Origin: an uncultured Eubacteriales bacterium
GTDB taxonomy: Bacteria > Bacillota > Clostridia > Christensenellales > DTU072
Length of the DNA: 43,869 nt
Reading direction: 5' to 3'
Assembly: GCA_949292905.1 (NCBI GenBank)
Contig: CASFAV010000005.1
Span: 1-43,869, forward strand
The notes under the pieces are model-generated. The model was not told the DNA's origin. It made no database searches and was given only the letters and a program-made list of their open reading frames with translations. Positions 16,158-25,016 of the stretch are shown here, piece by piece (within the stretch, counting starts at the first letter, position 1; each line of letters begins with the position of its first letter). The translations under genes were made by a program, and so were the position numbers.

Positions 16158-19100
16158 TTATACGGATATTTTGCTTATGGCTCTCAAAAACGCCGTATCG
16201 TCGTCGGGAACGGCTATCACTTCGCGATTCTTCGAATACTCCACCAAAGGAGTGAGCGACTGCTTGTCGCATTCCTCGGCTTTGACGGCTATCGCGGGAA
16301 GTATGTTGCCGGCAAGCAACGCAACCATGACTTCGTTGTAAGCCGCCGCCGTTGCCAGAGGCAATAACGCCGCTTCTTCCTTGGTGAGCTTGTCGTAACG
16401 TATCTTGCCTTTACCGTTTGTGACGAGCGCGACGGTGCCGTTCTCGCCGAACTCGGCGGAATATCTGTCTCCCGTTATCGATTTGACTATTCCCTGTGTG
16501 CGCGTCACTATCAAAGACGCGAGGTCGGTAGCGAGTATCGCGCCCTCTTTGATGGCTGCGGACATGTCGTCCACTCCTTTGATACGCGCCTGCAGATATC
16601 CCAGCCTGCGGTTGCAGTCGATGAGCTCGTTGTATCTCCTCTCCATGTCCGCCATGACCGCCATGCTGTTGCCGAGGGTCATAACGGCTTTGTCCTCTTC
16701 GGACTTGAGATTCTCGAGAGCTTCGGTATTCGCCGCATAATTATCGTAATATGCCGCGTGCGCGTCTATACCCGCTTTATATACGTTGACCGCTTCTTTG
16801 GCGCCCGCGACGTCTTCGTCGTAAGCGTACAGCGTTTCGCGGCACTTGTCGAGCTCCTCTTCGCTCATTATTATCACGGCGAGATCCTCTTTCTTCGTGA
16901 TGCCTATCTCCGCGAATTTCGCTTCGTATTCCGCGTAGAGGTTAGCCGCCGTCTCTTCGATAGCCGCTATCGACGCTTCCTCGAGCGCCACCTTGTCCGC
17001 CGCCGCCTTGGCTTCGTCCTTTACGTCGCTCACGACTTTGCGGGTGCCGGCGATACGCAGTTTGACGTTCTCCTTCGCCTCGGTGGCTTCCGACGCTTCG
17101 CGTTCGAGGGCGATAAGATAATCGGTGAATACCTTGACTATCACGTCGCCGTAAGTAAGCTCCGCGCCGTTCACTTCGACGGGCACTCTGCGTTCTTCTA
17201 TCTGCGATATGCGTTTGTTGAGTTCGCCGAGTTCGGCGTCGATCTCGGAAAGCCGTTTCTCGTTTGCCGATATCTCGTCCTCGACGTCTTCGTACTCTTT
17301 CTCGACTACCGCGAGCTTATCCGCCAGCGCGAGCGCGCTCTCGCCGCCGAAATACGTGGCGTTCACGTCGTACGCGCTCTTGACTTCCTCATACTCGGCA
17401 CGCAGCGCCTGCAACGCGTTCCTCTCCGCGGGAAGCATCTCGTTCTCGATGACTTCGGTCTGCTTGTTGAGAAGCGCGGTAGCTTCCTCGAGTCTCGTAA
17501 GCTCGCCCTCCGCCCTGCGGTATTCGTCCATCTTCTTGGTGAGCTCGTTGCCGTCCTTCGCCGCCTTCTCAACGAGCGCGAACAACTCCGCAACGCTCTT
17601 CACGCCGTATTCGTTCAATACCTTTTCGATGGCTTGTTCCTTATTCTTTCTGGTCGTTTCGAGCGCTTCGGTATATTGCGCGCTGACCGTTTCCGCCGCC
17701 TTGTACTGTCCTATCGACGACTCCGCCTCCACTATCGCGGCGTTATCCTTGGCTATTTCCGCTTCGACGGCTTTGATCTGATCGTCGAGCGCTTTGGTGT
17801 CTCGTAACGGAAGCTCCTTCTTCACCGACACGAAGCCGTCGCACAACGGACAATGTCCGCCGTACTCCACTTCGCCCGCTATCTCGCGCAGTCGGTTGTA
17901 GCTCATGTATTCGGTGAGCTTCTCGTTGAGAAGCTTCAGTTTCTCGATAAGACGGGTCCTGTGCCTCGCGACTTCATCTCTCTTCGACACCAACGTGTTG
18001 AGTCTCTCGGTATAAGTGCTCTTCGTCGCGGCAACCGTTTCTATCTTTTTCTTAACGGCGTCGAGCTCCACTTCGTTGCGGCTCACCCACAGATGCTTCG
18101 CGTATAAGGTCTGCTTGTAAAGTATCTCCGCGTCCACCGCTTCTTCCACGGTCGCGTATTTGCCGCGTATCTCCTTCTCGAGCTTCTGTACCGCGGCTTT
18201 GCGGCTACGCTCGTTCTCCTTGAGCGCTTTGCCGTCGTCGACGAGCGCCGCTTTGTTGGCGCTCAGACGCTCTATTCTTTCCTCAATCGTCTTGATCTCC
18301 GCGGTTATGCCCGCCATGCGCGCCTCCGCCGCCGCTCCGTCGCGTACCGCCTGCTTGTAGCCGGCGCTTTCGCGTATCGCTATCTTTCTCTTGGTCAGCT
18401 CGTCGAGCCTCGTCACGTATTCGTCCGCTTCCTTCTCGAGCTCGTCGCGTCGGGCTTTGAGCCCCGCGCATTCCTCGTCGAAAGCCGCATAATACGCGTC
18501 CGTCCCGCGCAGTATGTCGGCGCGCTCGGGCGCTTCGTTGCCCTTCGCTATAAGTTCGCGCAACGCCGCGTTGAGCCCGCGCTCGCGCTCCGACGCCGCT
18601 ACGTATTCGTCGCCCAGCAGTTTAAGGCTCCTCTCTCCGGACTGCGCTTTCGCTTCCAGCGCGTCTTTTGCTTTCTTGTCCTCTTCGAGCGCGGCTTTCT
18701 TCGCCGCGATATCGTTCTTCAGCGCGTCGTACTTCTCGTAAGCCGCCGCGACTTCGCTCGCCGCGGCGCTGCGCGCCGCCCTTTCGGCAAGCTCCGCCAT
18801 TTCGTCGTTTTTGGCTTTCAGCGCGTCCATCTTCGCCACGGCGTCGTAATATGCGGTAAGCTCTTCCTGATATTTTGCGGCATATCCCAGATCGAGCTTG
18901 ACGGACTCTATCCTGCCGCGCACGTCGTCCAGAGCGAGCTTGTCGGAATCCACCGCCAGCTGTTGCTCCTTCAACTCGTCGCGCGTCACCGCGTCGATCA
19001 TGTCGATGTGCTCGAGAAGCGCGCGTTCTTCGTCTTTCAGCGCGGCGTACTTCGCCATCACTTCCTCGGAAGTGGCGAACTTCGCCATCTTCTCCGCTAT

Positions 19101-19535
19101 GAAACTCTCCCTGGTCAGAGTGTCCGCGTAAATATTCGCCGCTTCCTCACGGTCGATATAGAACAGCTCTTCGAAGCAAACCTTGTTGAGTCCCACCTTT
19201 TCGTCGATGAAAGCGTTGACCGCTTCCGTCCCTTCGCAAACGGTTTTGCCGTCCGCGCCGGTAAGGATCGCGCTCTCCTCCGCCGCGCCTTCGTCGTTCG
19301 CCGCCGTGGTGCGCGTAAGAGAATATTCGACGTCCTCTATCACGAATTTCAACTCCGCCTTCAAAGGCAGTTCTCTCCCGGCGGGTGCCTCGCCGTAAAA
19401 TACATAGCTGAGCGCTTCGCGCAGATTTTTACCGTCGGCGTCGGCAAGTACTATACAGCCCGCCGCCTTGTTGCCGAAATCGTAAAAGGATTCCGCCGCG
19501 TCGGAACCTTTGATGGAAAGGGTGTTGAGTTTCAT
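16158..19535 (-). CDS. SbcC/Rad50-like coiled-coil protein with zinc hook and degenerate ATPase motifs
   Basis: This 1125-residue protein has the plan of SbcC/Rad50: a short N-terminal head segment, very long heptad-rich coiled coils, a CPLC zinc hook at 562-565 (the exact centre), a returning coiled coil and a C-terminal head segment. The P-loop position reads LADADGKN (30-37): the first Gly is Leu and the Ser/Thr is Asn. The signature LSGG is replaced by LTKEE near the end, and the Walker B acidic pair is absent (the strand reads AIAVKAEEC). The downstream YVFYGEAP stretch still matches the family. ATP hydrolysis is therefore doubtful. No SbcD/Mre11 nuclease gene is adjacent. ATG 19535 has a GGAGGAG site; an extension to 19592 lacks one. 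A structural or DNA-tethering role is possible. Confidence 0.8.
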   Translation of the reverse strand: MKLNTLSIKGSDAAESFYDFGNKAAGCIVLADADGKNLREALSYVFYGEAPAGRELPLKAELKFVIEDVEYSLTRTTAANDEGAAEESAILTGADGKTVCEGTEAVNAFIDEKVGLNKVCFEELFYIDREEAANIYADTLTRESFIAEKMAKFATSEEVMAKYAALKDEERALLEHIDMIDAVTRDELKEQQLAVDSDKLALDDVRGRIESVKLDLGYAAKYQEELTAYYDAVAKMDALKAKNDEMAELAERAARSAAASEVAAAYEKYDALKNDIAAKKAALEEDKKAKDALEAKAQSGERSLKLLGDEYVAASERERGLNAALRELIAKGNEAPERADILRGTDAYYAAFDEECAGLKARRDELEKEADEYVTRLDELTKRKIAIRESAGYKQAVRDGAAAEARMAGITAEIKTIEERIERLSANKAALVDDGKALKENERSRKAAVQKLEKEIRGKYATVEEAVDAEILYKQTLYAKHLWVSRNEVELDAVKKKIETVAATKSTYTERLNTLVSKRDEVARHRTRLIEKLKLLNEKLTEYMSYNRLREIAGEVEYGGHCPLCDGFVSVKKELPLRDTKALDDQIKAVEAEIAKDNAAIVEAESSIGQYKAAETVSAQYTEALETTRKNKEQAIEKVLNEYGVKSVAELFALVEKAAKDGNELTKKMDEYRRAEGELTRLEEATALLNKQTEVIENEMLPAERNALQALRAEYEEVKSAYDVNATYFGGESALALADKLAVVEKEYEDVEDEISANEKRLSEIDAELGELNKRISQIEERRVPVEVNGAELTYGDVIVKVFTDYLIALEREASEATEAKENVKLRIAGTRKVVSDVKDEAKAAADKVALEEASIAAIEETAANLYAEYEAKFAEIGITKKEDLAVIIMSEEELDKCRETLYAYDEDVAGAKEAVNVYKAGIDAHAAYYDNYAANTEALENLKSEEDKAVMTLGNSMAVMADMERRYNELIDCNRRLGYLQARIKGVDDMSAAIKEGAILATDLASLIVTRTQGIVKSITGDRYSAEFGENGTVALVTNGKGKIRYDKLTKEEAALLPLATAAAYNEVMVALLAGNILPAIAVKAEECDKQSLTPLVEYSKNREVIAVPDDDTAFLRAISKISV

Positions 19536-19768
19536 ATGCTCCTCCGTGAAAATTGTCTCTGATTGTGCCGGAAAACAGACCGCATACCACATGTTGTGGT
19601 GCAGGAAAATTATCCGTTTTTTACTGGTAAAGGCGACGCGATTGTGCTATATTAAATAGCGTACACGAAATCCCGCCCCGATACGCGTAGATATTTCATA
19701 TTATACAACTTAAAATATAATAATGCAATAGGTCACGCGAAAAAGGCGTTCGGAAATTTAGGAGAAAA

Positions 19769-21223
19769 ATGAGTTTTCTGAGGTTAAGCCGCGAATATAT
19801 GCGGGAAGGTTACACGGAAATAGACAACGTATTTTTCACGGGGTATCTGCCGGAAGCGGATTCTCTCGACGTGAAAATATATCTGTACGGGCTGTGGCTT
19901 GCGGGCACGGGGAGAGAAACGGACAACAGTATCGAAAGGATATCCTTGTCGCTCAAGGTGACCGAGGAAAGGATAATGCGCGCTTACGCTTACTGGGAGG
20001 AACTGGGACTCGTGAGCATAAGCAAGGGCTCGCCCGCGCTGGTGACGTACAATTCGGTGAAAACGCCGCTCACGCCGGTGGTGAAATACAACGCGAAGGA
20101 ATACGGCGACTTCGTGGAAGAGATACGCAGGATATTCCCGGAGCGGGAGCTGCCGACACAGGACATACTGAAATACGTCGAAGCGATGCGCGGCTACAAA
20201 GTGGAGCAAAACGCGATGTTGCTGATAGCGCGGTACTGCAGGGACGCGAGAGGAACGACGAACACGGGGTACGTGCTCAGCGTGGCGACGAACTGGGCGA
20301 AAGAAGGCGTACATACGGAAGCGGACGTAAACGCGAGGCTTGACGAACTGGAGAGCAACGCAGGCGCGGTGAAATCGATATACGAAGCGATGGGCCTGCG
20401 TTCCGCGCCCACGATAGAGGACAGGGAGACTTACCTGAAGTGGACGAAGGAATACGGCTACGGCGCGGACGTGATACTCGCGGCGGCGAAGTATTGCCGC
20501 AGGCACGGCGGGATAAGGAAGCTGGACCCCTATCTCGAGGAGCTGCATAACGCCGGAGTAAAGACGGCGACGGAAGCGGAGGAATACCGCAAGCAGAAGG
20601 ACGCGGCGCGCGATCTCGCGGAAGAGATAGTACGCGGTCTGGGGAGCTATTACGCAAGCTACGACATGCCCGCGGAAACCTACGTCAACCCGTGGCTCAA
20701 TCTCGGATTCGAGCGCGGCGCGCTTCTCCGCATAGCGAAATTCTGTTTTATTCGCAACGTCAGGACGCTTGACGGAATGAACGTTTACGTCGAGAAGCTG
20801 CACAAACTCGGCATCGTCACGGAACGCGGTATCGAAAGTTACGTGGCGCGGCAGACGGCGATCGACGTCAAGATTCGCGAAGTGCTCGCGGCGTGCGGCT
20901 CGGAAGGCATCGTGACCGCGCGCGACAGAGACCTGTACCGCACGTTCGTGGAAACGTGGGGCTTCGAACACGAAACGGTATTGCGCGCGGCGGCGGCAGC
21001 CGCGGGCAAGCCTTTCCCGATGAGCTATATCAACAAGCTGTTGCTGATCATGAAAGAAAACGGGATACGCACTCCGTCCGAAGCGGAAGCTTTCCTGAGC
21101 GACGGAAGCAAAGCGAAGAAAAAACCCGACCCCGGGCTTATCCGTCAGGAATACACGACGGAGGAAATAACCTCGGTATTCCGCTCGCTGGACGAGGTCG
21201 ATCCCGACGAGGAGGAGGTCTGA
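19769..21223 (+). CDS. DnaD-like primosome protein with four C-terminal DnaD-type repeats
   Basis: This 484-residue protein starts with a winged-helix region (about 1-100, including the IYLYGLWLAG and YAYWEELGLV segments) as in DnaD/DnaB of Bacillota. Four similar ~75-residue helical units follow, at about 111-185, 198-275, 283-360 and 366-445. Each contains a Y-x3-W/L..GF/YG..VL..AA..YC-type core followed by a Y(L/V)..LH..G(I/V) segment. B. subtilis DnaD has one such unit and DnaB two. The acidic tail (about 465-484) resembles the C-terminal motif region. Together with the downstream DnaI-like gene it would help load the replicative helicase at origins or restart sites. ATG 19769 is preceded by AGGAG. 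Confidence 0.85.
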   Translation: MSFLRLSREYMREGYTEIDNVFFTGYLPEADSLDVKIYLYGLWLAGTGRETDNSIERISLSLKVTEERIMRAYAYWEELGLVSISKGSPALVTYNSVKTPLTPVVKYNAKEYGDFVEEIRRIFPERELPTQDILKYVEAMRGYKVEQNAMLLIARYCRDARGTTNTGYVLSVATNWAKEGVHTEADVNARLDELESNAGAVKSIYEAMGLRSAPTIEDRETYLKWTKEYGYGADVILAAAKYCRRHGGIRKLDPYLEELHNAGVKTATEAEEYRKQKDAARDLAEEIVRGLGSYYASYDMPAETYVNPWLNLGFERGALLRIAKFCFIRNVRTLDGMNVYVEKLHKLGIVTERGIESYVARQTAIDVKIREVLAACGSEGIVTARDRDLYRTFVETWGFEHETVLRAAAAAAGKPFPMSYINKLLLIMKENGIRTPSEAEAFLSDGSKAKKKPDPGLIRQEYTTEEITSVFRSLDEVDPDEEEV

Positions 21224-21224
21224 A

Positions 21225-22157
21225 ATGGCGTCCGTAAAACAACGCGCTCTGTACGAAATAAAACGCAGGCGGCTCGCCGCCGAAAGCACGGCTGACGCGG
21301 TCGCCGCGCGCTTAAACGCCGACGCCCGCTATGCCGAACTCAATTCCGAGTGCGTGGCTCTCGGATTCAAAATAGCGCGTTTGGGTGCCTTTAACGAAGA
21401 TACCGGCGCCCTTAAAGCAGAGCTCGCGAAGAAAAAAGCCGAGCGCGAAGTTCGCCTGAAAGAACTCGGATACGCTCCGGACGATCTTCTACCGCATTAC
21501 CGTTGTAGCCTGTGCAAGGATACCGGCTCCGTGAACGGCGAGGACTGCACATGTCTTAAAGAATTAGTCTACGAGGAATTGCGCGCGGGTTCTCTCGGGG
21601 TGCCCACGGACGTAGACGCTTTCGACGAGAATATGCTCAAAGGCATTCCCGAAAGCATGCGTCCCTCCTATTCCAAAGCGTACGCCATACTCGCAAGATA
21701 CGTCGCAGAATTCCCCGACAACAAGATTTCCGTCATAGGTCTTTGCGGTCCCGTCGGTTGCGGCAAAAGCTTCGCCGCCGGCGTGCTCGCGAACGCGCTG
21801 ATGCGCAAAGGCTATTCCGTGCTTTTCATAAACGCCGTGCAGCTCAACGAGATTTTCCTCAGATACCACCGCGCCCCGATAAGCGAAAAAGCGGATATCT
21901 TCTCCCCTCTCAGAGAATGCGACCTTATGGTGATAGACGATCTCGGCGCGGAGCCGCTTTTCAATAACGTCACCGCCAATTATCTGTACGCCCTGCTTTC
22001 GTCCGAGCGCGAAGGCCGCTTCGTGATAACCACCAATCTCGACTTCGACAGCCTGCGCGCCCGCTACGGCGACCGCGTGGCTTCCCGCCTCGCCGACAGA
22101 GAGCGTTCCCGATTCTATCTGCTCGAAGGTAAGGACCTTCGTCTGGCGCGCAGATAG
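21225..22157 (+). CDS. DnaI/DnaC-like helicase loader ATPase
   Basis: This 310-residue AAA+ protein resembles DnaI, which loads the replicative helicase. A basic helical N-terminus is followed by a zinc-binding site with four cysteines (94, 97, 108, 110). Walker A is GPVGCGKS (175-182) and Walker B is MVIDD (235-239), followed by a sensor 1 (TTNLDF) and arginine-finger region. It starts one base after the stop of the DnaD-like gene with a strong GGAGGAGG site inside that gene, so the two are coupled. The same gene pair is found in many Clostridia. Distinguishing it from IstB-type transposon ATPases: no transposase is nearby, and the N-terminal zinc domain favours DnaI. Confidence 0.92.
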   Translation: MASVKQRALYEIKRRRLAAESTADAVAARLNADARYAELNSECVALGFKIARLGAFNEDTGALKAELAKKKAEREVRLKELGYAPDDLLPHYRCSLCKDTGSVNGEDCTCLKELVYEELRAGSLGVPTDVDAFDENMLKGIPESMRPSYSKAYAILARYVAEFPDNKISVIGLCGPVGCGKSFAAGVLANALMRKGYSVLFINAVQLNEIFLRYHRAPISEKADIFSPLRECDLMVIDDLGAEPLFNNVTANYLYALLSSEREGRFVITTNLDFDSLRARYGDRVASRLADRERSRFYLLEGKDLRLARR

Positions 22158-22209
22158 CGCGCGTGCGCACGCTTTCGGTTAAAATATAGTAAATGTTTAT
22201 TAAATATTA

Positions 22210-22239
22210 TTGACGCGCGCGCGTTCTTATATTTATATT
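22210..22239 (+). promoter_or_regulatory. Probable promoter of the PC4/YdbC-like gene
   Basis: TTGACG (22210-22215) and TATATT (22234-22239) are 18 bases apart. The spacer starts with CG alternation and the leader is about 27 bases. Confidence 0.55.
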
Positions 22240-22272
22240 ATAAACGGTATTTATTTTATGGAGGAGTAAAAA

Positions 22273-22497
22273 ATGCCGGCTGAATTAGAATATAAGATCA
22301 CCAAGGCGTGCGGCGTGCTCAGCACTTCCGCAAGAGGCTGGACGAAAGAGCTCAACTACGTAAGCTGGAACGGCAGAGATCCCCGACTCGACCTGCGCGA
22401 GTGGAGCCCCTCTCACGAGAGAATGGGCAAGGGAATGACGCTCAGTATCGAAGAAGCGAAAGCTCTCAAAGAGATCCTCGACAAACTCGAACTCTGA
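22273..22497 (+). CDS. PC4/YdbC-like ssDNA-binding protein
   Basis: This 74-residue protein matches the bacterial YdbC group of the PC4 transcriptional-coactivator family. The GWTKELNYVSWNG strand pair (about 22-34) and the DLREWSPSHERMGKGMTLS segment (about 40-58) are diagnostic, followed by a C-terminal helix. Family members bind single-stranded DNA as dimers and are thought to act in transcription or DNA metabolism. It has its own promoter and a good terminator, so it is monocistronic. ATG 22273 has GGAGGAG upstream. Its position next to primosome genes fits a role at unwound DNA, but that is inference. Confidence 0.9.
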   Translation: MPAELEYKITKACGVLSTSARGWTKELNYVSWNGRDPRLDLREWSPSHERMGKGMTLSIEEAKALKEILDKLEL

Positions 22498-22529
22498 TCT
22501 CCGTCAAAGCCGAACGTAATACATAACGT

Positions 22530-22573
22530 ATATGCCTGCCCGGGCGCAGGCGTATGTCGTTGTGTGTTTTTTT
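22530..22573 (+). terminator. Terminator of the PC4/YdbC-like gene
   Basis: A 10-bp stem (22530-22539 with 22546-22555) with a 6-base loop is followed after ten bases by a run of seven T (22567-22573). Confidence 0.7.
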
Positions 22574-22634
22574 ATAAACAACGCCGCTCGTAAACGCAAA
22601 CGGAAGTTACGCCCGAAAAACGGTAAATTCTCTC

Positions 22635-22663
22635 TTTACCCGATGCGGAAAACGTGTTATACT
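22635..22663 (+). promoter_or_regulatory. Probable promoter of the small membrane protein gene at 22685
   Basis: TTTACC (22635-22640) and TATACT (22658-22663) are 17 bases apart; transcription would start about 15 bases before the ATG. Confidence 0.55.
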
Positions 22664-22684
22664 TAACGTATACGGGAGATCATC

Positions 22685-23020
22685 ATGGCGAAAAAGAAAA
22701 ATAACGTTGCAAAACGGGGCAAAGGCCCCTACTATCCTACCGATTACTCCGTGGGCGAAAAAAAACCGCCCGTCGTGAAACCGGTCAAAGCCACCGCGCC
22801 GATAATGAAGAAGGGCGAATGGTTCAAGCTCCTTTTCTGGGGGCTCTTCCCCGTCATAAATCTTATCGCGCTCACCGCCTGGATCAAGAAGGACAACAAC
22901 ACGATAAATCCCAACCAGCGCAATTTCGCCAAAGCGGCGCTGATCTTGACTTTGATCTTCTGGGTAGTCGCGATCGCCGCCTTCGCCGCCGTGGCGTACT
23001 TCGTGCTCGGCTTGTTCTGA
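22685..23020 (+). CDS. Small membrane protein, two predicted membrane segments
   Basis: This 111-residue protein has a Lys-rich N-terminus (about 1-45, with several Pro), a first hydrophobic segment at about 46-66, a short polar loop containing KKDNNTINPNQRNFAKAA, and a second segment at about 84-110. The loop between the segments resembles the DUF-type small proteins of Bacillota in which an NPNQRNFAKA-like motif separates two helices. I cannot assign a function. The ATG at 22685 is preceded by GGGAG. It has its own promoter and a strong terminator, so it is monocistronic. Confidence 0.75.
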   Translation: MAKKKNNVAKRGKGPYYPTDYSVGEKKPPVVKPVKATAPIMKKGEWFKLLFWGLFPVINLIALTAWIKKDNNTINPNQRNFAKAALILTLIFWVVAIAAFAAVAYFVLGLF

Positions 23021-23042
23021 CAAGCGCTTCGGAAACAATTCA

Positions 23043-23067
23043 CGCCGCCGCTTACGGCGGCGTTTTT
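23043..23067 (+). terminator. Terminator of the small membrane protein gene
   Basis: A perfect 8-bp GC stem (23043-23050 with 23055-23062), loop CTTA, then TTTTT (23063-23067). Confidence 0.85.
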
Positions 23068-23476
23068 CGTGCCTTTCACGCGCCCGCCCCGCCGCGCTAC
23101 CTATTACGCGCCTGTGCTTTTATATAGCCGTAACGGTTCCCGTTTGTTCCGTTACGGTAGCCTTTATCGCGTATTATTGTTACACACGTCTGTCCGCAGA
23201 ACGCTTCGTTCGGCGACGTGCGAAGTTGAAAATACTCTTTCCTATCGGCTTCCGTATCCGCGGGCTTTGCCCGTAAGAGCACCACACCGCCTCGTCTCGT
23301 TTCGGCAATTCGATCCCGTATTGAGCCGCTCGCGGCGCCTTCGATTTGCGGTGCACCGCGCCCCTCTCACGCGCTTTAACGCGCGCTTCGACGGGCAGAG
23401 TATCTCCTGCTATTTCCCGCGGGCTTTGCCCGTAAGAACACCCTTGTCTACGTTCCGTCGCGCCGTTTCTTCACGC
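23068..23476. repeat. Non-coding stretch with a 20-bp direct repeat and a hairpin
   Basis: This gene-free stretch holds two identical 20-bp copies at 23259-23278 and 23418-23437, each with an internal CGGGC-TTT-GCCCG palindrome. It also has a separate 9-bp inverted repeat around 23130-23160 (arms CCGTAACGG and CCGTTACGG). Short open frames across it have no ribosome sites and look non-coding. Its role is unknown. Confidence 0.6.
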
Positions 23477-23508
23477 AAAAAAAACCGCCGCTTATGCGGC
23501 GGTGCTTT
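23477..23508. terminator. Bidirectional terminator, mainly for the oadB-oadG unit
   Basis: A perfect 8-bp GC stem (23484-23491 with 23496-23503) with loop TTAT is flanked by an A-run on the left (a T-run for the minus strand) and a T-run on the right. It lies 20 bases past the stop of the gamma-subunit gene. Confidence 0.85.
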
Positions 23509-23522
23509 TTCCGCGGAAACGC

Positions 23523-23750
23523 TTATCCCTCTTTCTCGGAAGTTTCTTCTTCCTTTTTATTCTTTACGGGCTTGCCGAAAATGTTTTTGCCCTGCGATCT
23601 TCTCATGGATATGTCGTTCATTATGAAGGTTATGATAGCTATTATCCCTATTACTATGAATATGGCGGCGAGTCCCTTCCACATTATCTCGAGGGATTTC
23701 AATACGTTGGCTTTGGTCGCTTCGGTCATCAGTAACATCACGTTATTCAT
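23523..23750 (-). CDS. Decarboxylase gamma subunit (OadG-like)
   Basis: This 75-residue protein resembles the gamma subunits of sodium-pumping biotin-dependent decarboxylases, which anchor and assemble the complex. A short N-terminus precedes a single membrane segment (about 24-45), and a Lys/Glu-rich cytoplasmic tail follows, as in OadG. The assignment rests on size, topology and its position 12 bases after the beta-subunit gene. ATG 23750 has an AAGGAGG site. The protein sequence alone is too generic for certainty. Confidence 0.8.
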   Translation of the reverse strand: MNNVMLLMTEATKANVLKSLEIMWKGLAAIFIVIGIIAIITFIMNDISMRRSQGKNIFGKPVKNKKEEETSEKEG

Positions 23751-23762
23751 ATTCCGTCCTCC

Positions 23763-24878
23763 TTAACCAGCTACCAGTCCGATTATGAGACCGCCCACTA
23801 TCGCGGAAGCGATCTGTCCGGATACGTTGGTGCCCACAGCGTGCATCAAAAGATGATTGGTCGGATCTTCCTCCTGTCCCAGCTTCTGCACGACGCGCGC
23901 CGCCATCGGGAATGCCGATATGCCCGCCGCGCCGACCATGGGATTGATCTTATTCTTCGAGAACAGGTTGAGGAATTTGGCGAACATGACTCCGCCGATC
24001 GTGTCGAATACGAAGGCGAACAGCCCTAGTCCCATAATGATGAGCGTCTGATATGTGACGAAGAATTCCGCCTGCATCTGGAAGGCGATCGTTATGCCGA
24101 GAAGAAGCGTAATGAGATTGGCAAGCACGTTCTGCGCCGCCTCGGAGAGGCTGTCCAACACTCCGCATTCACGTATGAGATTGCCGAACATCAGGAACCC
24201 CACGAGCGCGAGCGAAGCGGGCGCGATGAGTCCCGCCACGAGCGTCACCACTATAGGGAAAAGTATCTTGGTGGTCTTGCTCACCGTGTAATTGGTGTAT
24301 TTCATGTGGATGCCGCGTTCCTTCTTCGTGGTGATAGCTTTGATCACCATGGGCTGTATGAAGGGAACGAGCGCCATATACGAGTACGCCACGACGACTA
24401 TTGCCGCGAGGTACTTGCTGTTCAATGTCTGCGCGACGAGTATCGACGTGGGACCGTCCGCCGCCCCTATTATGCCTATCGACGCCGCGTCCTCTATAGA
24501 AAAAACGCTGTCTCCGATAAGCGCGGCGATCAATATCGTCACGAAGATACCGAACTGCGCCGCCCCGCCGAGCAGGAAGAGCTTGGGATTGGAAAGAAGC
24601 GGACCGAAATCGATCATCGCGCCTATACCGATGAAAAGCAGTATGGGCATAGCTTCGCTTGCCTCTATACCCACTTCGAAAAGCCACTGCACTATGCCGT
24701 TTTCGCCGAGCACGTTACTGCCGGGGATATTGACGAGTATCGCGCCGAAACCTATCGGAAGGAGCAACGCGGGTTCCATTTTCTTCTTTATGGCAAGGAA
24801 AATGAGCAACGCGCCGATGACCCACATGACCACCTGCTGCCAGGTAAGAGCGTTCAGACCCTCTATAAGATAATCCAA
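23763..24878 (-). CDS. Sodium-translocating decarboxylase beta subunit (OadB-like)
   Basis: This 371-residue integral membrane protein matches the beta subunit of oxaloacetate, methylmalonyl-CoA or glutaconyl-CoA decarboxylases. These couple decarboxylation of carboxybiotin to Na+ export. The GAADGPTSI region (about 138-146), with the Asp proposed for Na+ translocation, and the GAAGISAFPMAARV segment near the C-terminus are characteristic. About nine to ten hydrophobic segments are visible. It starts at TTG 24878, with GGAGG seven bases upstream and no nearby ATG. It forms a unit with the gamma-like gene. Alpha and biotin-carrier subunits are not in the window, so the acid substrate is not determined. 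Confidence 0.93.
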   Translation of the reverse strand: MDYLIEGLNALTWQQVVMWVIGALLIFLAIKKKMEPALLLPIGFGAILVNIPGSNVLGENGIVQWLFEVGIEASEAMPILLFIGIGAMIDFGPLLSNPKLFLLGGAAQFGIFVTILIAALIGDSVFSIEDAASIGIIGAADGPTSILVAQTLNSKYLAAIVVVAYSYMALVPFIQPMVIKAITTKKERGIHMKYTNYTVSKTTKILFPIVVTLVAGLIAPASLALVGFLMFGNLIRECGVLDSLSEAAQNVLANLITLLLGITIAFQMQAEFFVTYQTLIIMGLGLFAFVFDTIGGVMFAKFLNLFSKNKINPMVGAAGISAFPMAARVVQKLGQEEDPTNHLLMHAVGTNVSGQIASAIVGGLIIGLVAG

Positions 24879-24909
24879 AGTTCAGCCTCCGCTAATATGT
24901 TTCGTATCC

Positions 24910-24939
24910 ATTATAAACTACGTCGGACGGGACTGTCAA
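24910..24939 (-). promoter_or_regulatory. Promoter of the oadB-oadG unit
   Basis: TTGACA (24934-24939) and TATAAT (24910-24915) are 18 bases apart on the minus strand, about 25 bases of leader before TTG 24878. Confidence 0.77.
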
Positions 24940-24970
24940 TAAAATAATATCGCGTGCCCGCGTGTACGGA

Positions 24971-24997
24971 AACGCCCGCGCAACGAGCGCGGGCGTT
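24971..24997 (-). terminator. Probable terminator of birA-bioY
   Basis: A perfect 11-bp stem (24971-24981 with 24987-24997) and 5-base loop lie 20 bases past the bioY stop. The minus-strand T-run is weak. Confidence 0.5.
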
Positions 24998-25016
24998 CAA
25001 GACGTTTTACGTCCCC

